From Neobacillus cucumis (GTDB lineage: Bacteria > Bacillota > Bacilli > Bacillales_B > DSM-18226), in contig NZ_JAMBOH010000018.1 of NCBI RefSeq assembly GCF_023715505.1, positions 38,772 through 102,771 of the forward strand: DNA of 64,000 nt. The letters run 5' to 3'. The notes under the pieces are model-generated. The model worked only from the letters and a program-made list of their open reading frames with translations, did not search any database and was not told the origin of the DNA. A program made the translations under genes and the position numbers. This document shows positions 1 through 8,480 of this stretch, piece by piece. The first letter of the stretch is position 1. Each line of letters starts with the position of its first letter.

Positions 1-28
1 TGATAGTCGATCAAGGGTAGAGTGAATA

Positions 29-547
29 ATGAAAAATAAATGTACGAAGGTGAAGAGTTTGGTTCATTCCAGAAGCAGTAAAGATCTTTCAACTCATTTG
101 AAGAAAAATCTCTGGTCAGGGGTATTTTTTGGAATTGGGCTCGTCGCATTTATTGATGAGACTGTATTCCATCAGCTCCTTCATTGGCATCATTTTTATG
201 ATAAAGCTACGACCGCAATAGGTTTGGTTTCTGACGGATTTTTTCATGCGTTTAGTTGGTTCTTAACGGTGGGTGGATTATTTATGGTGGCAGATGTCCG
301 GCGCCGTAAGGTCTGGCAGCCTCAGAAATGGGTCGCCGGGGTCCTCCTTGGCGCAGGCGGTTTTCAATTATATGATGGGATCATTCAGCATAAATTGATG
401 CGGCTCCATCAGATCCGCTATCATGTAAATATTGTCCCTTATGATATGGTTTGGCATATTACCTCTGTTCTGATGGTGCTGATCGGCATTGTTCTTTTAA
501 TTCGTTTTGCTAAGAAAACAGGAGCTGTTTCGGAAAATGCACAATAG
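29..547 (+). CDS. DUF2243 family membrane protein
   Basis: A 172-residue protein with a basic N-terminus and about four hydrophobic segments (roughly residues 30-45, 68-88, 100-115, 142-160). Histidine-rich stretches (HQLLHWHHF near residue 48, HAFSW near 74) and the general layout fit the DUF2243 family, whose function is unknown. The start ATG follows a weak ribosome binding site (AAGGGTAGAG). The next gene, a CtaG-like protein, overlaps its end, so the two are probably translated together. A role in respiratory chain assembly is only an inference from that pairing. Confidence 0.8.
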   Translation: MKNKCTKVKSLVHSRSSKDLSTHLKKNLWSGVFFGIGLVAFIDETVFHQLLHWHHFYDKATTAIGLVSDGFFHAFSWFLTVGGLFMVADVRRRKVWQPQKWVAGVLLGAGGFQLYDGIIQHKLMRLHQIRYHVNIVPYDMVWHITSVLMVLIGIVLLIRFAKKTGAVSENAQ

Positions 548-1331
548 TCATCATTTATGGTATAGTTTCAGTTTCCACCTCCTCTTAATGGTGCCGTTTA
601 TTTTTGCCTTATTGGCTTATCTTATGGCAGTAGTTACGATTATTCTTTCAGGAAAAACATGGCCACTTTACCGTGTGATCTTGTGGGTACTAGGTGTATT
701 CTGTGCTCTTGCTGCCGTAACGGGACCAATAGGCGCACGTGCCCATGCCGATTTTACAGTACATATGATCGGACATTTATTGCTAGGTATGCTAGCGCCT
801 CTACTTATGGTTCTAGCGGCACCGATGACGTTGATTTTACGAACAGTTAATGTGGTGTTGGCCCGCCGTCTGTGTTTGATTTTAAAAAACAGATTTTTTC
901 AGTTTATAGGCAGCCCAATGATTGCTTCTGTTTTGAATATTGGGGGTCTATGGGTGCTTTATTATAGCAGCCTGTATAATGTGATGCAGGAAAATGTTTT
1001 TTTACATTTGCTGGTGCATATGCATATTTTTCTGGCTGGTTATGTCTTTACAGCATCTATCATTTATATTGATCCTGCTCCACACCGTACAAGCTACTTG
1101 TATCGAGCGATTATGTTTGCGACCGCTTTATCAGGGCATGGGATTTTGGCTAAATATATATATGCTCACCCTCCAGCTGGAGTGGGTGCAGAACAGGCGG
1201 CAGTGGCAGGGATGGTTATGTATTATGGCGGAGATGTTATTGAGCTTGTTTTGATTATTATCTTTTGCTATCAGTGGTATAAGTCTTCAAGACCATTTAA
1301 GGCTGTGGATCAATCCTTCGGAGCCCGATGA
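537..1331 (+). CDS. CtaG-like cytochrome c oxidase assembly membrane protein
   Basis: A 264-residue polytopic membrane protein with about seven hydrophobic segments and conserved histidines in membrane positions (MIGHLLLGM, HLLVHMHIFLAGY). This matches the caa3-type CtaG family, which helps assemble the copper-containing oxidase subunit. The frame is open from a TTG at 507, but the ATG at 537, 12 bases after AGGAG, gives a more typical N-terminus, so I placed the start there. It overlaps the DUF2243 gene by 11 bases. The true B. subtilis ctaG lies in the cta operon; this copy is away from any oxidase gene in the window, so it may be a paralogue. Confidence 0.82.
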   Translation: MHNSHHLWYSFSFHLLLMVPFIFALLAYLMAVVTIILSGKTWPLYRVILWVLGVFCALAAVTGPIGARAHADFTVHMIGHLLLGMLAPLLMVLAAPMTLILRTVNVVLARRLCLILKNRFFQFIGSPMIASVLNIGGLWVLYYSSLYNVMQENVFLHLLVHMHIFLAGYVFTASIIYIDPAPHRTSYLYRAIMFATALSGHGILAKYIYAHPPAGVGAEQAAVAGMVMYYGGDVIELVLIIIFCYQWYKSSRPFKAVDQSFGAR

Positions 1332-1524
1332 ATCGGTGTGTATTCCCTTGCCGAGATGAGAGTTTATTGACCGCTTGGATAGCATCTGCTCCCTGTCGGT
1401 TAATGAAGTTAGGTCTCATTGATCGTCCTTAGTAAAAACTCTTTCTCTTGGGGAAAGACAGACCGTCACATTGACTGTCCTAACCCAAAAATCTCATGCA
1501 CGTGCAATAACAGACCGATTCATT
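1332..1524. other. intergenic, convergent gene ends
   Basis: This stretch lies between two converging genes. It contains a 10-base palindrome TGCACGTGCA near 1498-1507 and imperfect dyads, but none is followed by a clear run of T on either strand. I see no convincing terminator or small gene. Confidence 0.4.
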
Positions 1525-3078
1525 TTAATTCCACAACAACCGCAGCTGCTCCCTAATTCCGTCAATTAAATCCAAAGGCCCTACACCATAACTAGAAAGC
1601 AGCACGGACCTCTCTTCCCCTGCTCTCGCATGCAGATAACTTGCAACAATCATCGACTCAACAGGAGAAGCCCCCTGCGCTAAAAACGAAGCAATCATCC
1701 CCGTCAATACATCACCGCTTCCACCCTTGCCGATCGCATCATGGCCATGCGGATTAATAAACACAGCTCCATCCGGCGTAGCAATAACTGTTCGATGTCC
1801 CTTTAACAACAAATAAACGCTGTAATCTTTCGCAAAAGTCTTCGCAATCCCTATCCGGTCCTCTTCGACTTCTTTAACCGTCTTATTTAACAACCTTGCC
1901 ATCTCGCCAGGATGCGGCGTAAAAATGACATCCCCTTTATATTCCCGTACCAAATTCAACTCGTTCCGAAGCAAATACAAGGCATCTGCATCAACCACAA
2001 CCGCCTGGGTGGTCAATAACGATACCAATGATTTCATCCAAGCCTCACCACCAGGAAATCGGCTTATTCCCGGACCCACCGCCACACTCGTAAATTGATG
2101 CAGTAAAACTGAAAGTTGATCAATCGCCTCGATTGAAAAATGTCCTTCCTCGTCCCGCAACGGCAAATATAATGACTCCGGATTTTGTGCAGCAGCCATT
2201 GGATAGATACTCTCCGGTACTGCTAATGTGACTAGCCCTGCACCAGAATTGAGCGCTGCTTTAGCCGAAAAAATCGGTGCACCAACATAGAACTTGGATC
2301 CCCCAACAACCAGAACATGACCAAATGTCCCCTTATGACCATGCTTGGGCCTTACCGGAACCGAGTCAGCAACCAGATCCTCTGTAATTAAACGTGGTAA
2401 TTTTATACCCAAATCATCAACTATTGAAAGCGGCACGGAAATGTCAACCGCCTTCCATTCACCAACAAACTTTGGACCTTCCTCTAAAAAGAACCCCTTT
2501 TTAGGAAAAACAAACGTTACTGTCATTGAAGCTTTGACTGCTGTCCCCTCTACCCTTCCGCTATCACTGTTAACACCAGAAGGAATATCAACAGAGACAA
2601 TTAATTTTTTCCCTGCCTGTTCATTTATCATGGATATGATAGCTCCAAAAGGTTCCCTAACAGGCCCACTTACACCAGTCCCTAAAAGTGCGTCAACAAT
2701 CACATCGGCCTGTTCTATTTCCGACTGAACCAATTCAAGCGTACTTTCATGTAAAAAAAGAATGGGTAACTGCCGGTTCTGATAGACGTCAAAATGTACC
2801 TTCGCATCCCCTTTAATCTTATCTGGGGGTACTACCAAACCTAACTGCAAGTCATATCCCAAATCACACAGTCTTCTTGCAATAACAAATCCGTCCCCGC
2901 CATTATTGCCGCCCCCTGCGAGCACTAAAATACGCGTATCCTCACAAGGAGAAACCGAAACAATTTCCTCTACTACCCTTGCTCCAGCATTCTCCATTAA
3001 GACGATTCCAGGCAAGCCAAGCTTGTCCATTGTAAATTGGTCCATTTGCTGCATTTCTTTCTGACCTGCTATAAACAT
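1525..3078 (-). CDS. nnr: Bifunctional NAD(P)H-hydrate epimerase / ADP-dependent NAD(P)H-hydrate dehydratase
   Basis: A 517-residue metabolite repair enzyme that epimerises and dehydrates damaged NAD(P)HX back to NAD(P)H. Residues 1-215 form the YjeF_N epimerase domain (AGGGNNGGDGFVIARRL near residue 55). Residues 235-510 form the ribokinase-like dehydratase (FTPHPGEMARLL near 395, then GKGGSGDVLTGM near 450, the nucleotide-binding signature). The length fits the fused bacterial form. It stands alone, facing the CtaG-like gene and divergent from the SASP gene. Housekeeping function is expected. Confidence 0.95.
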   Translation of the reverse strand: MFIAGQKEMQQMDQFTMDKLGLPGIVLMENAGARVVEEIVSVSPCEDTRILVLAGGGNNGGDGFVIARRLCDLGYDLQLGLVVPPDKIKGDAKVHFDVYQNRQLPILFLHESTLELVQSEIEQADVIVDALLGTGVSGPVREPFGAIISMINEQAGKKLIVSVDIPSGVNSDSGRVEGTAVKASMTVTFVFPKKGFFLEEGPKFVGEWKAVDISVPLSIVDDLGIKLPRLITEDLVADSVPVRPKHGHKGTFGHVLVVGGSKFYVGAPIFSAKAALNSGAGLVTLAVPESIYPMAAAQNPESLYLPLRDEEGHFSIEAIDQLSVLLHQFTSVAVGPGISRFPGGEAWMKSLVSLLTTQAVVVDADALYLLRNELNLVREYKGDVIFTPHPGEMARLLNKTVKEVEEDRIGIAKTFAKDYSVYLLLKGHRTVIATPDGAVFINPHGHDAIGKGGSGDVLTGMIASFLAQGASPVESMIVASYLHARAGEERSVLLSSYGVGPLDLIDGIREQLRLLWN

Positions 3079-3187
3079 TATCCTCGCTCCTTCTTCCGGC
3101 CCTTTTCACTTATTATAAACCATACCCAAGCTCAAGACAGTTTAGATCCATATGAATTTGAAAAAACAAATAGGTTAAATTATATAC

Positions 3188-3207
3188 GAGCAACTGTTTA
3201 GTTGCTC
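3188..3207 (+). promoter_or_regulatory. stem-loop in the leader of the spore protein gene
   Basis: A perfect 8-bp hairpin: GAGCAACT, loop GTTT, AGTTGCTC. It lies about 25 bases before the SASP start codon and just upstream of its ribosome binding site (GGGAGTGAT). It could stabilise the spore mRNA or affect translation. A run of seven A follows, so it is not a terminator in the gene's direction. I could not identify a confident SigG promoter upstream. Confidence 0.5.
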
Positions 3208-3232
3208 AAAAAATCGTCGGGAGTGATGTATC

Positions 3233-3427
3233 ATGGGTAGAAACAAACTTTTGGTTCCTGGTTCAGGCGATGTCCTTAATCAAATGAAAGAGGAAATTGC
3301 CAACGAGTTTGGAGTTCAACTTGGTGCTGATACGACCGCACGAGCAAACGGCTCAGTCGGCGGCGAAATGACCAAACGTTTAGTCGCATACGCTGAGCAA
3401 GCATTACGAAATCAGCAAGGTCAATAA
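3233..3427 (+). CDS. alpha/beta-type small acid-soluble spore protein
   Basis: A 64-residue SASP that coats DNA in the dormant spore and protects it from UV and chemicals. It carries the germination protease site ([13 protein letters not shown], residues 18-30) and the family signature around [19 protein letters not shown]. Length and composition are typical. Expression in the forespore under SigG is expected from the family. A strong terminator follows. Confidence 0.96.
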   Translation: MGRNKLLVPGSGDVLNQMKEEIANEFGVQLGADTTARANGSVGGEMTKRLVAYAEQALRNQQGQ

Positions 3428-3444
3428 CCTATGCGATTTCAAAA

Positions 3445-3472
3445 GGGTGTCCTTATTTGGACACCCTCTTTT
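3445..3472 (+). terminator. intrinsic terminator of the SASP gene
   Basis: Perfect 8-bp stem GGGTGTCC / GGACACCC with loop TTATTT, followed by TCTTTT. It starts 18 bases after the SASP stop codon. Confidence 0.93.
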
Positions 3473-3480
3473 ATCAACAT

Positions 3481-3654
3481 TTAATTGGCAAACAGAATTT
3501 TAATTTCGCTCTCCGCCTCCACCATCCTGCCAAACCGGTATCCTTCAATCAGCACATGTCGTTCATGGTCGGTTAAACGGCGGTTCCATTTTGTTTCTAA
3601 ATACATAATGACTTCGTTATAAAAAATTTCCGGATAATCAAAAGGGGTATTCAT
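3481..3654 (-). CDS. small hypothetical protein, 57 residues
   Basis: A short ORF starting with ATG and preceded by a very strong ribosome binding site (AAAAGGAGGAGA, 8 bases before the ATG). The protein begins MNTPFDYPEIFYNEVIMYLE and ends EIKILFAN. It is charged, probably helical, with no signal or membrane segment. It ends just after the SASP terminator, facing that gene. The good RBS and amino-acid-like composition make it likely real. I do not recognise the family and assign no function. Confidence 0.72.
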   Translation of the reverse strand: MNTPFDYPEIFYNEVIMYLETKWNRRLTDHERHVLIEGYRFGRMVEAESEIKILFAN

Positions 3655-3949
3655 CAAATTCTTCTCCTCCTTTTCTCAATCGCCTTTGCCTTATCCATCA
3701 TGTCCAAAATCTCGACTATTTAAAATAGGATGACCGCAAACACGGTGAAAAATCATAAACGAGATTTGGAATAATCCCTTTTATAATAGATTATGCAAGC
3801 GCTTAAAATCTGTATAGTCCAACATAATAGGCAAGAATCATTATTTTATTAAAATAGGGAACACTAGATGTGAAACTGGTTGTAAACTATGTAAACTGAC
3901 AGAAACCGGTTTATGATTATTATATTATGGGAAAGTGGTGAACGTGTTT
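3655..3949. other. divergent intergenic region with dyads and a cre-like site
   Basis: Holds the promoters of two divergent small genes. Visible elements: a cre-like sequence TGCAAGCGCTTAAA at 3794-3807 (one mismatch to TGNAANCGNTNNCA), and two related blocks, GAAACTGGTT (about 3871) and GAAACCGGTTT (about 3902), the second containing the palindrome AAACCGGTTT. The repeated block just upstream of the next gene could be an operator. No regulator is identifiable nearby. Confidence 0.35.
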
Positions 3950-4243
3950 ATGAATCAGGATTTTTCAATCACTCATGAACAGATGCCTAACTTTAAAAGT
4001 CACGAAGAAGCACGCACTTATTTCAAAAACCTTTACGGCGACCGTTTTTTACTAAGAGGAACAGATATCCGTGAGGGAACAAAAGTCACCATGTATCATC
4101 TTGTTAAAAATCCCGAGGTATATCAGCCATATATGGAAAGTTTTTCTCATGAGGTGAAACATGAAATTACAAACATGGATGTCTTTAAAAGCTATAATAC
4201 GATTGAAATTGATGAAAATGGTAACGTTCATTTTCAATCTTAA
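3950..4243 (+). CDS. hypothetical protein, about 97 residues
   Basis: A soluble protein beginning MNQDFSITHEQMPNF. The frame also allows GTG starts from 3935, but the ATG at 3950 sits 9 bases after AAAGTGGTG, the only RBS-like sequence, so I prefer it. The sequence has a mixed alpha/beta look with the stretch DRFLLRGTDIREG in the middle and ends EIDENGNVHFQS. No motif or membrane segment is evident. It is followed by a terminator at 4335 after a gap, so it is probably monocistronic. Function unknown. Confidence 0.65.
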   Translation: MNQDFSITHEQMPNFKSHEEARTYFKNLYGDRFLLRGTDIREGTKVTMYHLVKNPEVYQPYMESFSHEVKHEITNMDVFKSYNTIEIDENGNVHFQS

Positions 4244-4572
4244 CGAAAAAAAGGGAGCATTATAAGCGTAACGGGTTCCTAACCTATCGTAATACGTGAA
4301 CTTGTACCTGAAAATATAAAATGCAAATGAACTTGCACCACAAAATGTGGTGCTTTTTGAATGTGAAAATAAAATAGCCCAGTTATAATTGAACTTAGCT
4401 GCTTGTAAAATTGAATATCCAAGCTTTCTTTTACTAACGCCTCCGTAAGTTTAAAAAGCCTCTCCTATTTTACTGCATTTAGTTGGAACCGTTCACATTA
4501 AAATAAGTTTTTTATTTTTACGTTCTTTATTCTCCTTTATTCCATACGCTTATTAATGGGGAGTGAAAACTA
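4244..4572. other. intergenic region, terminator only
   Basis: Apart from the terminator at 4335-4358, this 329-base AT-rich stretch shows no coding potential with an RBS and no repeat seen elsewhere in the window. Confidence 0.5.
4335..4358 (+). terminator. intrinsic terminator
   Basis: Stem GCACCAC / GTGGTGC with loop AAAAT, followed by five T. It lies 92 bases after the preceding stop codon on the same strand. Confidence 0.85.
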
Positions 4573-4869
4573 ATGGAAAATGAAAAGTTTGATATCGAGA
4601 TACTTAAATTAATTGAGAATAAACTTGATTATATTTACTCTATAGCTAAATCTAATTACAATGATTACCCCGAATTAATGGACACTATTGAAAATTTAGC
4701 TCAGGTGGCAAATATCTTTGCAAAAAGTAGAATTCAAGAATTAAAAGGCCGTGTCATAACCTCCAGTCCACAAGGATCCATAGTGTCTAAAATAGCTAAC
4801 TCATATTCAAGAATGCAAAATTATGAGAAGCAAAAAAAAAATATTAACGTTCCGCCTTGGAAGCTATAA
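4573..4869 (+). CDS. hypothetical protein, 98 residues
   Basis: Starts with ATG after GGGGAG (9 bases). The protein begins MENEKFDIEILKLIENKLDY, is rich in Lys, Asn and Ile and predicted helical, and ends with a basic tail (YEKQKKNINVPPWKL). There is no signal peptide, membrane segment or recognised motif. It is a single gene between two terminator-free AT-rich gaps. The clean RBS supports a real gene. Function unknown. Confidence 0.6.
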   Translation: MENEKFDIEILKLIENKLDYIYSIAKSNYNDYPELMDTIENLAQVANIFAKSRIQELKGRVITSSPQGSIVSKIANSYSRMQNYEKQKKNINVPPWKL

Positions 4870-5028
4870 TGCTTCTTTTTTTGTTCTATAGACCATAACT
4901 TTTTATACATGTCCCCCACATTCTGAAATTCAAGCACAAAATTAAGAAAACTTGAAATAATTATTGTTGAATTAAAAGGAAAAAACATCCTATATGTCGA
5001 AAATATTATAGATAAAGGGGATGACCCA

Positions 5029-5241
5029 ATGAATAAAGTGGATTTACTAAAAAATCTTCGCAATGCCAGTCGAGGTAATTTTTTTTCAACAGAGATTCCT
5101 AAGGCTTCAAACGAGAATGAAAAAAAGATTGAAGAATGGGTTGGAGAATTAGAGAGTGAAGGAAAAATCAAGTTAAGAGAATGTGTACAGCGGGAAGACT
5201 CAATTTATTTACACGGAATAATTAAGTATGCATCGGAATAA
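5029..5241 (+). CDS. hypothetical protein, 70 residues
   Basis: Starts with ATG after AAAGGGGATG (RBS AAGGGG). The 70-residue soluble protein starts MNKVDLLKNLRNASRGNFF and has a highly charged middle (NENEKKIEEWVGELESEGKI), a pattern compatible with a short winged-helix fold, although no family is recognised. A weak AT-rich dyad follows near 5294-5322. Function unknown. Confidence 0.6.
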   Translation: MNKVDLLKNLRNASRGNFFSTEIPKASNENEKKIEEWVGELESEGKIKLRECVQREDSIYLHGIIKYASE

Positions 5242-5325
5242 TCCGGTGCTGCTGGTAAGATCGGACTTAATGTCATAATAGCATCAAAAGAAAAAGCCAA
5301 CAAAAGTTGACCTTTAACTTTTTTA

Positions 5326-5601
5326 TCATTTATTTTCATTGCTTATCAAAAAATCTATTTGTTTTTGTGAAAGTTCCTCACGATCAATCTCAATATCTTT
5401 TCCGCTGCCAATCAAAACAAGATCATCGTGACTTGATATCGGTTTTCTTCCTCTTGGTACAGATTCTGTATATTTCTTCCACTCACCATCAATCTTTGCG
5501 AGTGAGACATCACCTCTTTTCATCAACAAACCATCTATACTTTTCGGCATCTTCAAACCTTTGATAAATTGTTTATTTGAAAAATAAAAATCTTCTTCCA
5601 T
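5326..5601 (-). CDS. hypothetical protein, 91 residues
   Basis: Starts with ATG after AAGGAGATG (8 bases). It begins MEEDFYFSNKQFIKGLKMP and has a basic, hydrophilic composition with no membrane segment or Cys. It lies downstream of terC on the same strand with a 64-base gap lacking a clear terminator, so it could be read from the same transcript. I do not recognise it. Confidence 0.6.
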   Translation of the reverse strand: MEEDFYFSNKQFIKGLKMPKSIDGLLMKRGDVSLAKIDGEWKKYTESVPRGRKPISSHDDLVLIGSGKDIEIDREELSQKQIDFLISNENK

Positions 5602-5665
5602 TTTTTCATCTCCTTATTAGTTATAGTATAACCCATTATTTTAAAGTGCCTTCCCTCTTCAAAAA

Positions 5666-6397
5666 TTACATGGTAGTCTCTTTTCCAACTAATTTTCGAA
5701 TGAAATGAATAAGGAAGGTACTTAAGAAAATTCCAATTAGGATACTAAAAAACACAAATTCATCCATATGGAATCCAAAAGCCGAAACAATCATTTTCAC
5801 CCCAATAATCGCTACAAGGATAAAAGCCGTTGTCTCGAATTCGGGCACTTTTTCGATAAGGGCAAGAAAAAGGTGCGCGACTCCCCGCATCATCAAAATT
5901 CCGATGACTCCTCCAAGCAATAAAATCCACTCTTGATTTGAGACACCAAACGCGGCAATGACACTGTCAAAACTGAAGGCAATGTCCATCAGCTCTACCG
6001 TTAACACGGTCCGCCAGAAGCTTTTCTTTCGACTTTGAACTTCGTCCTCCTCTTCATTTTTAGTTAAAAAGTTTTGAAATACAATCCAAAGCAGATAGTG
6101 ACCCCCGATTATTTTTATCCAAGGGATAGTTGTTAGTGTTACGCCAATTCCGATTGCTATTATTCGAAAAAAATAAGCCCCAAATATCCCATAAAATAAG
6201 GCTTTTCTTTGCTGTTTCTTCGGAAGATGTTTGACCATTACCGCTAAAACAAGGGCATTATCGGCTGACAGCAGGCCTTCTAGGATAATCAAGGTACCAA
6301 TTACTCCCCAGCTGGCTGGATTCATAAATACCTCTTTAAAGGCCTCCAGTGAAAAAATGGTACTGTAACTATTTAATATTCCTTGTAAGAAGTCCAT
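5666..6397 (-). CDS. TerC family integral membrane protein
   Basis: A 243-residue protein with seven or so membrane segments and the two acidic membrane motifs of TerC: EGLLSADNALVLAVMV (near residue 41) and ELMDIAFSFDSVIAAFGV (near 135). TerC proteins are linked to tellurite tolerance and, in B. subtilis (YceF, YkoY, YjbE type), to manganese efflux and metal loading of exported proteins. RBS AAAGGAAG is 12 bases before the ATG. It has no ter partner genes here, so the manganese role is the more likely one, by inference. Confidence 0.9.
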   Translation of the reverse strand: MDFLQGILNSYSTIFSLEAFKEVFMNPASWGVIGTLIILEGLLSADNALVLAVMVKHLPKKQQRKALFYGIFGAYFFRIIAIGIGVTLTTIPWIKIIGGHYLLWIVFQNFLTKNEEEDEVQSRKKSFWRTVLTVELMDIAFSFDSVIAAFGVSNQEWILLLGGVIGILMMRGVAHLFLALIEKVPEFETTAFILVAIIGVKMIVSAFGFHMDEFVFFSILIGIFLSTFLIHFIRKLVGKETTM

Positions 6398-6518
6398 CTG
6401 GATTTATTTCTTCCTTTCTCATTCCAGTAATGTTTGTCCAAATTAGGCAGGTTTGTCTCCTTACTTAAATGTATGAAAGCCATATGAATATATGACTGGC
6501 TTTCTTTAACACACAAAA

Positions 6519-6558
6519 AAAGCCTGTACTCCCTCGAAACAAACGGAGTACAGGCTTT
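6519..6558 (-). terminator. intrinsic terminator of the FMN reductase gene
   Basis: A 14-bp perfect stem (arms 6519-6532 and 6545-6558, core AGCCTGTACTCC) with a 12-base loop. On the minus strand it is followed by a run of U. It begins six bases after the stop codon. Confidence 0.95.
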
Positions 6559-6563
6559 AGTTC

Positions 6564-7103
6564 TTATTCTTTAATTAAGTCAATAAACCGATTAACGACC
6601 TCATCAACAAATTTAACTGTTGCTTCATCTGTTAGGCGGCCTGTTTTCTCATCAAATTTAGCCATAGCTTGGTTTATGAGAATCTCATTGCCAACTGGCG
6701 ATAAAAGCTTTACTTGTAATGCAGTTAAAATTTGACGCAACTGAAGCTGAGCACGTAATGTTCCCATTACCCCGGTCGCAGCCCCTGCAGTCATAACTGG
6801 TTTGCCAATTAGTACCTTATCGACACGTGATAACCAATCAAGTGCATTTTTTAAGACTCCTGGAATCGACCAGTTGTATTCCGGAGTAATGATCATCACA
6901 GCGTCCGCTTCTTTTACCTTCTGTTTAAACTTCAGTACAGAATCAGCAGGATTGAGTTCTTCATCCTGGTTATAATGCGGGAGCACTCCAAGATCTAGTA
7001 TTTCTAAATCAAATTTATTAGCGAAACGCTCCTGAATCGTGTAGGCCAATTGCTTGTTATATGAATCTTTCCGTAAACTACCCACAAGTGCTACGATTTT
7101 CAT
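6564..7103 (-). CDS. NADPH-dependent FMN reductase family protein
   Basis: A 179-residue flavodoxin-fold oxidoreductase. The N-terminus MKIVALVGSLRKDSYNKQLA is the phosphate-binding loop of the family, and TPEYNWSIPGVLKNALDW (near residue 75) is the signature that binds the FMN ring. Relatives include B. subtilis azoreductase YhdA and chromate/quinone reductases, which use NAD(P)H to reduce azo dyes, quinones or metals. RBS AAAGGTGG precedes the ATG. It is a single gene with its own terminator. The physiological substrate cannot be told. Confidence 0.92.
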   Translation of the reverse strand: MKIVALVGSLRKDSYNKQLAYTIQERFANKFDLEILDLGVLPHYNQDEELNPADSVLKFKQKVKEADAVMIITPEYNWSIPGVLKNALDWLSRVDKVLIGKPVMTAGAATGVMGTLRAQLQLRQILTALQVKLLSPVGNEILINQAMAKFDEKTGRLTDEATVKFVDEVVNRFIDLIKE

Positions 7104-7182
7104 TGTATTCCACCTTTTTCCTATGTAATAAGTCGATTATAGAAATAATAATTTATAATTTCAATTTTCTTGCTTACTCTAG

Positions 7183-7214
7183 AAAAAACCGATTTCTTAA
7201 GAAACCGGTTTTTT
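7183..7214 (-). terminator. intrinsic terminator after the YqzC-like gene
   Basis: Inverted repeat AAAAACCGATTTC / GAAACCGGTTTTT around TTAA; on the minus strand the run of T supplies the U tract. It lies next to the stop codon at 7217. Confidence 0.85.
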
Positions 7215-7216
7215 AA

Positions 7217-7714
7217 TCATTTGAAAATAGTGGCGACAACCTGGTCATATGTCATCTTACTGTCAACCACGAAAACTCCTGGGCGTAATTTGTTTTCCAG
7301 CCCTTTAGCCTCGATATCCTTTGAAAAATCAAAGGCGTTCTTAACGATATTCGCGGATACAAGGATTTTACCTACATCAATACTAGTCATGCCGTCTGCT
7401 ACATTAATGACAACACGTGTTTCCGTTTTAGTTGCGTCGGTAGCTGCCGCAGGGACGGCTTTTGTTTGGACTGATGCCTTGGCATCCTGCACTTGTTTAT
7501 CATTTTCGACCTTCGTTTGAACGACATAGCCCTTTGCTTCCAGCTGTTTTTTCATTTCATCATCAGATGGCTGAACCTTCTCAGCTGAAGTAGTGACTGA
7601 TGATTTAGCAGTTGCATTGGCAGCATCATTTTTTCCAGAAAGATAAATTGCACCGCAAATTGTGGTGGTGATCAGCATACCGGTTGCAAAGCTGCTAAGT
7701 AAATTAATTTTCAT
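7217..7714 (-). CDS. YqzC-like protein with MltG-type N-terminal domain
   Basis: A 165-residue membrane-anchored protein. Residues 3-25 form an N-terminal membrane segment, followed by a Ala/Lys/Ser-rich linker with a short helix (DEMKKQLEAKGYVV) and a C-terminal domain (VVINVADGMTSIDVGKILVSANIV...LRPGVFVV) that resembles the LysM-like part of MltG (YceG) endolytic transglycosylases but lacks the catalytic domain. This fits small proteins such as B. subtilis YqzC. ATG 7714 with AAAGG six bases upstream is preferred over the TTG two codons earlier. It overlaps the upstream gene by 11 bases. Function unknown. Confidence 0.75.
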   Translation of the reverse strand: MKINLLSSFATGMLITTTICGAIYLSGKNDAANATAKSSVTTSAEKVQPSDDEMKKQLEAKGYVVQTKVENDKQVQDAKASVQTKAVPAAATDATKTETRVVINVADGMTSIDVGKILVSANIVKNAFDFSKDIEAKGLENKLRPGVFVVDSKMTYDQVVATIFK

Positions 7715-8084
7715 TTGCAACCTTTCTCCCTTCCTTTAATGTCCGGTAAGGAGCGAGCATTTGTTCAATCTTCTCTACACTTACTTGTTTCATATCGGCA
7801 ATGCTTTCAGTTGAGTAATTGCGGTTCGCCAAATCGAGTACTTCACGCATGAAGACTTTCTCTTCAGAAGTAAGTTGAACTCCTGCTTCCCTCATGACGA
7901 CTTCAATATCAAGTTCAATGTTCCTAATTGAATCTTGGATAGCATTGATTTCCTTCATTGTAGAAATATGAATTAAATCAATTTGCTTATGTTCTGCCTT
8001 TGATGCTTGAGATGTCCTGTAAATTGAAATCACTAGTAATAAAACAGAAATCCCGAATAATCCGGCTAAAGTCCAAACCATCAT
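7704..8084 (-). CDS. YqzD-like single-pass membrane protein
   Basis: A 126-residue protein with one N-terminal membrane segment (residues 2-22) and a charged helical remainder, including an HTH-like tail (YSTESIADMKQVSVEKIEQMLAPYRTL). Layout and pairing with the MltG-like gene recall B. subtilis yqzD-yqzC. Two ATG codons follow GGAGGG by 8 bases. First gene of the two-gene operon, ended by the terminator at 7183-7214. Function unknown. Confidence 0.72.
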   Translation of the reverse strand: MMVWTLAGLFGISVLLLVISIYRTSQASKAEHKQIDLIHISTMKEINAIQDSIRNIELDIEVVMREAGVQLTSEEKVFMREVLDLANRNYSTESIADMKQVSVEKIEQMLAPYRTLKEGRKVANEN

Positions 8085-8256
8085 TTTTAATACCCTCCAA
8101 TAGTTTATAACAAATATATATTATACAACCAATCTAGTTTTTTTGCCTATTTTAACTGCAAAATACGGCTAAAGTCGTAGAAATTTGGCATATTACGGAG
8201 AACTAGGAAACATTTATTTCTAATAATAGGAATACACGGAAATTAATTGTGATAAC

Positions 8257-8443
8257 GAACAAAAACGCAAGCGCCTTGAAACAGCCCTGACAAGCATAAG
8301 ACGCTCAGGGAAAGAAGGCGTTCTTTTCCTTCATTTCCTGAGTAGCTGTAGATCATCGAGGGGCTAGGCGCTGGAGCTGGACGTCGATAGTCCATTTATT
8401 AAGAGCTATCCACAAGCGAAAATTTTATGATTTCTTTAACGAT
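8257..8443. repeat. repeat family A, copy 1
   Basis: A 187-base element sharing most of its length with 15583-15770 and parts with 43457-43583. Shared landmarks are GCAAGCGCCTTGAA at the left, GAGGGGCTAGGCGCTGGAG in the right half, and the right-end tract GCGAAAATTTTAT. AGCGCC and GGCGCT can close a large stem. Inside is a long hairpin (8304-8342). It has no ORF. Similar elements occur between genes in many Bacillus genomes. Confidence 0.85.
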
Positions 8444-8448
8444 AAAAA

Positions 8449-8474
8449 AGTGATGAGACAAAAATCTCATCACT
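8449..8474 (-). terminator. intrinsic terminator of the aldo/keto reductase gene
   Basis: Perfect 10-bp stem AGTGATGAGA / TCTCATCACT with a six-base loop; on the minus strand six T follow. Confidence 0.93.
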
Positions 8475-8480
8475 CATTAT

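Larger units (their letters stand above)
8085..8480. other. intergenic region holding repeat family A and a terminator
   Basis: About 170 bases of AT-rich DNA with no recognised element are followed by repeat A copy 1 (8257-8443) and the terminator of the aldo/keto reductase gene. Confidence 0.6.

Noticed and set aside
1332..1524. Terminator between the CtaG-like and NAD(P)HX repair genes
   Set aside because: Dyads exist but none is followed by a T run on either strand.
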